Shown in pieces: positions 55,498 to 64,000 of a DNA stretch of 64,000 nucleotides (its first letter is position 1; the number at the start of each line of letters is the position of its first letter). Under the pieces are notes generated by a model. That model was not told where the DNA came from, did not search any database, and was given only the letters and a program-made list of their open reading frames with translations. The DNA lies in the NCBI GenBank assembly GCA_018697195.1, contig CM031872.1:8489977-8553976 (forward strand), read 5' to 3'. The DNA is from Certhia americana. Lineage: Eukaryota > Chordata > Aves > Passeriformes > Certhiidae. Made by a program: the position numbers and the translations under genes.

Positions 55498-57965
55498 GCA
55501 AAGGAAGGAAATCACCTCTAACCCCAGATTGTCACTGTTCAGCTAGGAGCGGCAAGGAACAGTGACAGAATTTGTTTTAGAAGGTGATAGTGAACAATTT
55601 TATTTAAGTATGCAGACATTTTTATAATGTGTTTTGCAGTCTAGAAACAGATTGTTATATTGAGAATATTGTGGGTTTATTGGTGTAGGAAGGACTAACA
55701 CTCTCTGGTAAACATTTTAGCATAAACATTATGTATTTCACGCTGTGGCATTTGGCACTAGGTGTTAGGCTTGTTTAAATTCTTTTTTCGTGCTTTTCTC
55801 AGGACCAGCCTGGGAAAGCTTCAGCTGCTTTTCTCTGACAATTTCAGCGTCCACACCAGATCTGGAGGCCAGAGAGCTCTCATTAAGGGGCAGCAGTTCT
55901 GGCTGGCAGTGCTGTAGCTCCCCTGGCAGCTGGATTTGGGCTCTTTCAGAAGCAGGGAGAGGACCCTACATTTTCCTGCTGCTGGAGGTCCAGGGGCCCT
56001 TCCCCTCTCTGCCTCAGACTGCCAGGCTGTCTGTGCTGGATGGCAACCTCAGGGAATTCAGGGTATTCCAGGGGGCAAGGCCACATTTGGCAACCTTAAA
56101 TTCCTCACTTTTCTGCTTTTGTGAGGTCACTGCACAGTTCCTCTGATCTTTATTATAAATCTGGAGCTGTTTTAATGGCAGATGCAGCCCAGTGAGCTGC
56201 TGGCTGTCCCTCTATCCCTTTCCTGCCATCCCCAGCTTTGAGCTCCTGCTGTTTTCTCCCACCCTGGAGCCCAGCTGACCCTGGAGCAGGCAGAATTTGG
56301 TAACCCTACAGAAAATCCAGCAGTTCCTGGCCTGTGGGGCAGCTCGTGGGAGGTGTGAACAGCAGGATGGGTTATCCCAGGTGCTCTCCTGCTGTTGTGG
56401 GGCAGGACCTCCATGTCCCCTGGAGGTGACAGATGACTGTGTAAAAATAATGCAGATCCTATCCCTTCTCTGCCTGCATTAAACCTGCTCTGTTTTCCCC
56501 ATCTGGAATCTCTTCCCCCTTTATCTCTCTTCACTGGTTTTTGCATTAATGCATAATGGGAGAGACAAAGCAAGAACCTGCTGATCCCAGCTGAGGTCTT
56601 GGCTTTAAAGTCTTAACAGCAAATACTATCAAGAGCCCTCTAGATCAATGTTCTGCTGAAAAAGTTTTCCCAAACTAATCCAAAGAAGGAGCACAGTGTA
56701 ATGTTTCTTTGAGGTTGAAAGGAGAAAGTGCTAATTTCATGCAGAAAAGATTGTATCTTAGACTGGCATAGGAATAGAAAATAAATTGGTATTAAATTAC
56801 ATTCGTCTGCCTCAAAATAATCTAATAAAGCATCTTCTGGATCAATAGCTGAATCATTATCCCAGGCACATAGCCTCTTTTAATTTGAGATTCAAGAAAA
56901 GAGGTTTTTACATTACCATAGTAAAAAGAATAATACTTTAAGTCTTCATAGGGAAATGGCAGAAGTAGGGAAAAAAAGATAAGAACCACACTTTGTGCCT
57001 TAAGCAAGTGTCATTCTTCATTTGAAACTTGTAATTTATGGGTAGTGTGAAATAAATTTTTATATTTAATGCCTGTCAATCTGTCAGCTTTGCTGACAAA
57101 AGAATCCAACAACGCAGAGTGAAAGGACTTTGTGTGCAGGAAGGGAGGAGAAGGGCAAGACAAGGCTTTCAACAACTTTGTTCTCCTAATTAAGCCTCAC
57201 TAGGGAAAAAAAATAGGAAAAAAATGGCACAGTTCTCCCCTGAAAATGCAGTTTCATCAAAAGAAAATGATATGTGCCAGTGTTGGCTGCAGTGTGCACA
57301 GTCCAAACAAGGCTGACGTGGGGAGAAACTGCAACCACATGCAGACTGTGGCCAAAAAAGCTGGAATCACAGGGGTGTGGATTGCAAATACTGCAAAGGA
57401 GCTCAGTTTATCAAAGCCTGGAGTAAATATAGAGAGAACATGACCGGAATAGGCCAAAGCAGACTAAATGTGTGTGTTTGATTATTTAAAGCAGTGAAAT
57501 AAGTGCTGGAGAGTAACCTCAGAAATGACATTAAGGACGTGGTGAAGGGTGAGGTTATTCCTGAGGCTGGGAGGAGGGGGTGGGCACTGTCAGCCTGGGA
57601 CAATGCTCAAACTTCTATCTTGAAAAAGCAGATTTTTTTCATTTCCCTGAATCAGTTTCCTTGTAATATATTCATTAATGCAGCAGGTGGAACAGGGAGT
57701 ACAATAAAAGTCCAGGGCACCAAGCTGGGAAGAGATACAAACAGTACAGAGCACTGAATCACAATTCCAAATGATTTTGGTAAGTGGGAGAAATGATCTG
57801 AGACCAATAGCCTGAGCCTCCCTGCAGGGAAGAGTAACTGAGAAAGGTGAAATCAAATACATCAACGCCGAGCAATCCACACCCAGCTGCACAGCACTGC
57901 AGGAATTTGGGGAAATGGGCTGGGGAGAACTCCCCCAGAGGCAGCAGATGTTGTGGTAAAGGGCA
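55498..57965. other. Intergenic, no gene recognised
   Basis: Unique DNA. 55560-55760 and 56620-57080 are AT-rich. No exon, interspersed repeat or promoter-like CpG cluster is seen. Confidence 0.6.
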
Positions 57966-58078
57966 GGGAAAGGTCAGGTTGGGACAGGGCTTGGAGCAGC
58001 CTGGGCTGGTGGGAGGCTGGAATCAGATGGGCTTTAAGGTCCCTTCCGACCCAAACCATCCTGGGATTCCAGGAGATC
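57966..58078 (+). mobile_element. CR1-type LINE fragment, short 3' tail
   Basis: GGGACAGGGCTTGGAGCAGC followed by TTTAAGGTCCCTTCCGACCC and the ATTCC terminal unit. Confidence 0.88.
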
Positions 58079-60793
58079 CCAATTCTGGTGATCCCAATGC
58101 TCCTCTCAAACGAGCAGGAGTTTTCTGCACCTCTGCTGGAGGTGCTGATGCCCAGACCTCGCTGAACAAGAGGGGTACAGGGGATTTGCTGCAGCTCGTT
58201 ATTCACACTGCTTTCAAGTTTCTTGTCCCACAGGAATTTGCCTGGGGCGTTTTCCCGTGGAGAGCTGGCAGTGCTCTTGGCTTCTGCTCTTCCCTGTCAG
58301 CATCTCTGTGTGGATGAGGAGCAAACAAAGCCAAAACTTTTGATGAGGAGAGTTTGCAAAAGAACCCAAAGCTTCCCATGGCCCTGTCTTGGGTGGGGAT
58401 TGGAGCTGGGCCTTGGGCTGGTGACAGATTTATGGGATTTTTCTCAGCACCTGGATGGTGTTGCCAGTTTGCAGTGTAACAAGATCCCATGAGGCTCAGT
58501 GGCTTTGGAGTAGTTCCTGTTGCCTGTGGAGCCACATGATGGGATGAACTCACAGCTCTGGAGCAGGCAGGGCTGCAGAACCCATCCCTCCAGAAGAGCA
58601 GCCTTTGTTCCAGGAAGTGCACACAGACACTGCAAGAGCTGACTTTCCCTTTTCTTTCAGCCATTCGCCACTGCATTTGCTTTATCCCCACCCTCTGTGG
58701 ATCCTGCAGCTTTTGGGGAGCTCTGACACCACGATTCCCAGGCTAAGGAGTTTTCTTTTCATGGGGTCTCAGCATTGCCAGGCAAACAACTCCAGCATGT
58801 GCAGCTGCTCTGGGGGATCCATCTGACTGTGCCTGAGCCTCTTGCTTTTCTTCTGGAGCTGCTGGAGGGGAAACTTGCTCAACATCAGCACAGCCTCCTG
58901 ATTTGGGGAGGGCTACAACTCCTGCCCTGCCTGTCATGCCTGTTCCTGTGTGCTTTCCATGACCCTTTGATAAATAGTGATTTCTTGACAGCCTTGAGAT
59001 CTGTTCACCTCTTCTGCTGTCTCCAGCCCTGTCAGGGCTGTTTGGTTTTCACTGAGACACTCACAGGAACTGATGTGGTGCAACTGTGGGATTTGTAGTT
59101 CCTGAATCCTGCCTGACTGATCCAAGAGGAGGAGGAAGAGGAGAGCCTCCTGTCTGTGCCCCTCTTCGGCTCTTTGCATTCCTCAGGCTCCAGCTCCTGC
59201 TCTGCCGAAGGTGAGGAGGAGAATCTCCCCTTTGCGTGGGAAGAGTTTTGAGGAACTACAGAGGGTTAAAACCACATTTCTGAACCCAGCCCAGGGGGAA
59301 AGTCACATGCACCAGGGAGATTTTGCAAGCCTGTGCCTGCAGCTCAGGGTGGGGAGAGGGAGCAGAGGCACAGGCCTGGGTTTTCCCTGATCCCAGGAGG
59401 CACAGGGGACAGAGGGACCTCATCCAACACAGGTTGGGACCTTCCTGCTTGGGGGTGGCACAGTGTGGCACCTGTGCACTGCAGAGTGGGACAGTGGCAC
59501 ATCGAGGACAGGCAGCAGCAGGAGGAAGAGGAGGAGGAGGCTGAGCTGCATTCCCAGCACCAGGAGTGAGCTGGAGCAGGTAAGGCTGTGCTGGCTGCTC
59601 TGGGAATGAGGCAGAAGGACCTGCTGGGTGTTCCTCTGCTGTTTAGTGAGGGCTTGGAAGTGTCCAAAAAAGTCAATTCACCAGAGAGATGTTGGCATTG
59701 CATAAAGAATAAGAAGAAATTTGAAGAACACAGAGCCTGGGAGTGTGGGAGAGGAGAGGCTGCTCCTCGAGGTGGCTCAGGAGGGATCAGAGGGAGGTTT
59801 GGGAGGAACCCAAATCCCCAAATGGGCAGTTCTGCTGGAAAAGGCAACAGAACCAAACTGGGCTGCACTAAGAGGTAAAAACAAAGCTGCTTTGGCTGAG
59901 GAGCTCCCAGCATTTGGGGAAGGCTGTTTACCTCCTGGGGATGGCACCTTCACTGTCCCCTCTTGGGGACTGTCCTCCAAAGACCCCAAATTCTCATCAT
60001 CTGAGCCTGAGAGCCTTGATTCATCTCCAAATGGATGTGCCAGCAGCAGCAAGAGGGTGGCTGGTTTTAATTGGGTTTTTCTTCAGTTTCTAATCAGTTT
60101 TTTCTTTAGTTTCCCCTGTTTTTTCACTCCTTGCTTCTGTCTTCTGTGAGGTTTTCTGTGTCGATTTTACACTCCCTTCTGTTGGATGGCAAAAGAGGGG
60201 AAGGAGTGAGAAAATGCAGTCTGAATGCATCTCTTGGTGCTGGGATGTGCCCTGTGACACGTGGTGCCCAGGGGAAACTCTCCTCACCTGTGCAGGTGAA
60301 GAGCAGGTGCTGTGCCCATCCTGTGTGCACACACTCACTGCTTTGATCCTTTAAGTGGGAGCTTTCAGCCCTTTTGGGTTTTTTCCCCCCTGTGATCAGA
60401 AGAATTTCTTGTGTTGTTTCTCTCGCCTCCATTTCCTTTCTGATATTCTTCAGCCTGGGACTGTCCTGGCTTTGTGCAAGGGGGTAAATACAGCCACAAC
60501 CATCTGAAAAAAAAACCCCAAAAATAGTCAGAAACAAAACAATCTCCTTTGGAAAGAGAATGGGTGAGATCTGTGAGGGATCCTCCCTCCAGGAGACAGC
60601 AACGGGCTCCTTTTGAGCAGAGGTTAAGTGGTGGTTTTGGAGAGCTGGAGTGGAAGGTAATTGAAAAGTAAATTCCAGTCTTTCAAGCATTTAACAGCTG
60701 CCCACAGGTGCTGGCTGGAGGTTAGAGAGCTGTGTCAGCAGGGAAAAAACACCTGGAAAACCTTGGGCACAGTGCCTGCTGTGAGAACTTCCT
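58079..60793. other. Intergenic region upstream of TMEM268, first exon not located
   Basis: Non-coding first exon(s) and the promoter of TMEM268 probably lie here or in 60.8-61.8 kb, but no CpG island or clear splice pair marks them. 59120-59230 is GAGGAGGAAG-rich. Nothing else is recognised. Confidence 0.4.
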
Positions 60794-61145
60794 GAGGAGA
60801 AGGGAGAGGAAAGCAGAGGAGAAGGGAAAGAGAGGGGAAAGGAAAGCAGAAGAGAGGGGAAAGGAAAAGAGAGGAGAGAGGAAAGGAAAAGAGAGGAGAG
60901 AGGAGAAGGGAAAGAGAGGAGAGGGGAGAGGAAAAGAGAGGAGAGAGGAAAGGAAAAGAGAGGAGAAAGGAGAAGGAAAAGAGAGGAGAGGGGAGAGGAA
61001 AAGAGAGGAGAGGGGAGAGGAAAGGGAAGGAAAAGAGAGGAGAAGGGAAAGGAAAAGAGGAGAGGGGAGAGGAAAAGAGAGGAGAGGGGAGAGGAAAGGA
61101 AACGAGAGGGAAAGGAAAAGTGAGGAGAGGGAAAAGAAAAGCAGA
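60794..61145. repeat. Homopurine (GA-rich) tract, 255 bp uninterrupted
   Basis: A degenerate array of GAGAGGAAAAGAGAGGAG-like units. From 60848 to 61102 every base of the plus strand is A or G; isolated pyrimidines occur only at the edges. It keeps long stop-free frames on both strands, giving lysine/arginine/glutamate-rich or serine/proline/leucine-rich artefacts that are not proteins. It lies about 650-1000 bp upstream of the TMEM268 start codon. Confidence 0.97.
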
Positions 61146-61796
61146 GACCCTCAAAGGCTTCACTGTGCTGGGTGGGAGTTCCTGCTTGACCCTACCTTCA
61201 GCTTCAGCTTCATTTTTCTTCCTTATCTGCACTTCTCCCACCCTGTGGTGAGGATCTGTCCCCGTGTCACTGAGCAGGAGGGGCATTTCTACCAGCTCCA
61301 GGTTCTTTGGCAGGTCATGGCAGAGAGGCTTGGCAAGGCGAAATCCTGCCTGTTCCTTACTAATTGCTTGCAAAATGGGAACGCTGATGGATGTCAGGAT
61401 AATTTCAGGACTATTTAAGGATAACTTTTCCACCTTTCAACAAAAGCCAAATGTAAAAAAGTGAGTCTGTGTGTACGGAGCTCACACTGGCCAACACCAG
61501 GTGCTGACATCCCCCAGGAGCACAGTCACTGCTGTTAGCCTTTATTTGCTGTCTCTGCAAGATTTGGGGTGTTCTTTTTCTCTTTTCAGGCCTTACAAAT
61601 GCCTCGTGGCTCATGGGAAGCAGTATCCCCAGAAAGGCAGCAGTGGGAGTGAGGGTTTCACAATCTGCTCCCCACTCAGCTGCTGTGGGGCTGGTTGGTG
61701 CTTCCCAGCAGGGAGAGAGAAATGCTGAATTAGAGGGAGAAATGCTGAATTTCTGACCAGACAACACAGAATCCTTCAAGGAGATGCACCTTCAGC
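61146..61796 (+). other. TMEM268: TMEM268 upstream flank or 5' UTR
   Basis: A strong acceptor-like TCTTTTTCTCTTTTCAG ends at 61589 and could begin the exon holding the TMEM268 start codon. If so, the leader carries upstream ATGs near 61600 and 61614. Weaker acceptor-like AGs lie at 61759-61760 and 61794-61795. The sequence cannot decide between them. Confidence 0.35.
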
Positions 61797-61896
61797 ATGG
61801 CCCAGAAAAGCCAGACTGGTGAAACTGAGAAAAATGAGTCCTCCCTCCTGTACAGCAAGAGTGATTTCAAGGAAGGAGCCCTGCAGTGGGTGACAG
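61797..61896 (+). CDS. TMEM268: TMEM268, first coding exon (probable)
   Basis: Encodes MAQKSQTGETEKNESSLLYS and continues to QWVT, 33 codons plus one base, ending TGACAG|GTAAGG in phase 1. The phase fits the next exon exactly, which starts with the two bases that complete a Glu codon. The N-terminus of this membrane protein is poorly conserved, and this segment has no clear similarity to the mammalian one; the assignment rests on splice phase, position and the convincing next exon. It is predicted to be cytosolic, with no signal peptide. A different upstream start is possible, because the 5' edge of the exon is not fixed. Confidence 0.7.
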
Positions 61897-63478
61897 GTAA
61901 GGAAACAGCTCACTGGTGACAGGAGAGGCAGAGCTGAGCTCAGTGTCCTTAAAATAAACACTGACAGATTTTAACAAAGATGCTCTTTAACAGCATCTCA
62001 CTTGTGAAAGTACCAAAACCTTGTGGATGTTTCAGCATTTTGGGAAGGGGATGGAGATGCTTTTTTGGGGTTTTTTGGAATGCCTGATATGCAGGAATGG
62101 ATGAATCAACTTATTGAAAAGCAGCCCCCTGCAAGTCCTCTCCTCTCAGCCTTTGAAGCTGAGAAGTCTTTGGGAAACTTGACCTGTGCTGGGAGCAGCA
62201 GGGCAGGGGGGATTCTGCCCCTGTGCTCAGGTGAGACCCCACCTGCAGAGCTGCCCCAGCCCTGGCACAGCACAGGGAGGAGCTGGAGCTGCTGGAGAGT
62301 CCAGAGGAGGCACCAGGGGGATCAGAGGGATGGAGCAGCTCTGCTGGGAGGAAAGGCTGGCACAGCTGGGATTGTTCACCTGGAGAGGAGATTTGGTTTG
62401 ATCTCATTGTGACCTTCCAGTGCTTGAGGGGGACAACAGGAAAGATGGAAGGACAGGACACAGGGAATGGCTTCCCACTGCCAGAGGGCAGGGCTGGATG
62501 GGATATTGGGCAGGAATTGTTCCCTGGCAGGGTGGGCAGGCCCTGGCACAGGGTGCCCAGAGCAGCTGGGGCTGCCCCTGGATCCCTGGCAGTGTCCCAG
62601 GCCAGGCTGGATGGGGCTTGGAGCAGCCTGGCAGAAGGCAGAGCCATGGTTGGCTGTTCACTCACACCCACCCCTGCACCCTCCAGCAGGGCTCCCTTTC
62701 TGCTCCAGGGACACCTGGCTGACCCTGGAGCTGCAAAGGGGAAGGAAATTTGGGTGCAACCTTTCAGTGAAGCAGGATCTCAGCTGAACCAGCCACTTCC
62801 TTAGGCCCAAACTCTTCCTCTTGCTGTAGCACAGTTTGTGTAAGCTCTAGGTGGGTGCCAGATGGGCTGCCTGGAGATCACAGCTCTCCCAGGCTGCTCC
62901 TCAAATCTGGGACAGGCTGTCCTCACACCTTCCAGGCTCCTGACTTGAGTCTCTGGGATGCATCTCTGATCCTGCCCCAAGCTGACTCTGGAAGAGCCTT
63001 GAGCAGAGCCAGGCTCCAGGAACGCTGCTGGAGAGGGAAGCTGGCTGCTGGAGGATCTGGGGGTGCTCCAGGGCAGCCCAGCCACATTCCCAATCCCAGT
63101 GGGATTACTGGAGAGCACTTTAATTAATGGCCCAAGCTGTTTTTTGTGGTGGGTGGGCAATGGGGGTTCTCCAAGAGGGAAATGAGCCTCGGCACCACGG
63201 AGCAGCCTGAGCCCGCTGTCCATCCAGCCAGGGATTGCAGGGGCAGGACATGGTTGTGCTGAGGATCAGAGCACCCCTTTAGCTCCTGTTCTCTCTGGCT
63301 GCTCACTCCTGGGATGGTTTTGGGGTTTCCTCCCTTTCTGCAGTTTCCTTCCTTCCAGAGGGTCTCAGGCTTAAACACAGCAGGGTGCTTTGTGCTCTCA
63401 GCCTCCTCTTTGCCAGGTGCTGCTTGGCTGTGGGATAAACCCCCCCAGTGAGCTCACGGCTCCTTTGGGCTCTTGCAG
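61897..63478 (+). other. TMEM268: TMEM268 intron
   Basis: 1582-bp intron with GTAAGG donor and TTTGGGCTCTTGCAG acceptor. It contains a CR1 copy (62165-62640). The rest is unique. Confidence 0.8.
62165..62640 (+). mobile_element. CR1-type LINE fragment lacking its tail
   Basis: Shares GAGGCACCAGGGGGATCAGA with 7390-7853 and carries the CAGGGTGGGCAGGCCCTGGC block. It stops near GGAGCAGCCTGGCAGAAGGC, so the last ~70 bp including the AAGGTCCCTTCCAA motif are absent, a 3' deletion unlike the usual 5' truncation. Confidence 0.9.
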
Positions 63479-63588
63479 AACCCCCCCAAGGCCGGGTGCT
63501 GCTGGCGCTCAGCATGGACAACACCTGCCCCACCTCCTCCTTCGACATGGACCTTTGTGCCGAGAAACTGCAGTCCCTTGGGGTCCAG
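63479..63588 (+). CDS. TMEM268: TMEM268, second coding exon
   Basis: 110 bp completing a Glu codon and encoding PPQGRVLLALSMDNTCPTSS then FDMDLCAEKLQSLGVQ. The pattern GxVLxxLxxDNTCxxxSFD, then EQLQxxGIQ-like, matches the conserved N-terminal block of TMEM268 (C9orf91), which precedes two transmembrane helices in later exons outside the window. The acceptor is CTCTTGCAG and the donor CAG|GTGAGC, phase 0. Position directly downstream of ATP6V1G1 on the same strand matches the mammalian order. Function is poorly known; an integrin beta-4 link has been reported for the human protein. Truncated here only by the window edge. Confidence 0.88.
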
Positions 63589-64000
63589 GTGAGCTCCCCT
63601 GGGAGTTAATTCCAGCTGGATTTGCATAATTTGCATTTACACCCACGTCCCAGATGGCTTTGGGTGTTTTTTTGCTTTGAGAGTCTCTTGTTTTAGTCCA
63701 ACTTCAGTCTATTCCCCGTGGGCTGGAAGTCAACTGGGATGAACTTGGTTTAAACCTCCATGAAGAAACTCTTTCAAGATAGTTTGGAGTGAATTTTGCT
63801 TAAAATTCACTCTGATAGGGCAGAGCATCCCTGGGAAACCTGCCTTCATCACAAAAAGTTGTTTTCTTCCCTTGTGACTGTCCCTGTCCTTCCCAGGCAG
63901 GTTTTACTCACTGCACCTGAGGCAGGAACACAAATTTTGGGTCTGTGGCTGCTCTGTGGATGGGATTGGAGATGTTCCCTGTGGATGGGATTGGAGATGT
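63589..64000 (+). other. TMEM268: TMEM268 intron, start (continues off window)
   Basis: Begins GTGAGC. Unique sequence, with a 25-bp tandem repeat starting at the very end of the window. No further exon is seen. Confidence 0.8.
63954..64000. repeat. 25-bp tandem repeat at window edge
   Basis: CTGTGGATGGGATTGGAGAT begins at 63954 and again at 63979 with identical sequence. Only two copies are visible because the window ends. Confidence 0.85.

Noticed and set aside
60732..61433. Frames of about 230 codons on both strands across the purine tract
   Set aside because: Products are monotonous Lys/Arg/Glu or Ser/Pro/Leu/Phe strings from the GA repeat, and both strands are open at once, which is expected of a homopurine array.
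1..64000. tRNA, rRNA or recognisable small structured RNA genes
   Set aside because: Reading for cloverleaf A/B-box pairs and known small-RNA boxes gave nothing convincing; a covariance-model scan would be needed to exclude them.

Overview
The window is vertebrate nuclear DNA, almost certainly avian and probably from a songbird. It has split genes with GT-AG introns, many 5'-truncated CR1-type LINE copies ending in the bird-style 3' tail, solo retroviral LTRs, and two CpG-rich promoters. Class (bird) rests on the CR1 copies and is fairly secure. Songbird is an inference from the CR1 and LTR flavour, not a demonstrated match.

Three protein-coding genes can be supported, all by exons with matching splice phases. 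WHRN (whirlin, minus strand) contributes its first two coding exons: exon 1 at 24084-24683 (200 codons) and exon 2 at 10518-10733 (72 codons). The rest of the gene lies off the left edge. ATP6V1G1 (V-ATPase V1 subunit G1, plus strand) is complete: three coding exons at 49647-49728, 51343-51443 and 52272-52445 give 118 residues. TMEM268 (plus strand) begins near the right edge with coding exons at 61797-61896 and 63479-63588 and continues off the window. The order WHRN(-), ATP6V1G1(+), TMEM268(+) is, from memory, that of human 9q32, so the block appears syntenic with mammals.

Layout. 1-10517 is WHRN intron 2, with two LTR copies of one family in opposite orientation, one LTR-like element and several CR1 tails. 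The second LTR (9784-10475) is intact, has a perfect 6-bp target duplication and stops 42 bp from the exon 2 splice donor. 10734-24083 is WHRN intron 1, CR1-rich on the left and more unique on the right, with a 10-N assembly gap beside a 12-bp minisatellite. 24084-25060 is WHRN exon 1 and its CpG-island promoter. 25060-49290 is a roughly 24-kb gene-free interval between the divergent WHRN and ATP6V1G1 promoters. It holds CR1 copies, a large inverted repeat whose right arm is split by an LTR, a 155-bp direct duplication, simple repeats and several CpG-retaining, motif-rich blocks that look like candidate conserved regulatory DNA. 49290-53270 is ATP6V1G1. 53270-61796 is the ATP6V1G1-TMEM268 interval with CR1 copies and a 255-bp uninterrupted purine tract. 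61797-64000 is the start of TMEM268.

The genes do not form a pathway. Whirlin is a PDZ scaffold of hair-cell stereocilia and the photoreceptor periciliary zone, ATP6V1G1 is part of the proton-pump stator, and TMEM268 is a poorly characterised membrane protein. I see no previously undescribed biological system. The most interesting structures are the nested inverted repeat plus LTR, the LTR beside the whirlin splice donor, the direct duplication with a shared open frame, and the purine tract upstream of TMEM268.
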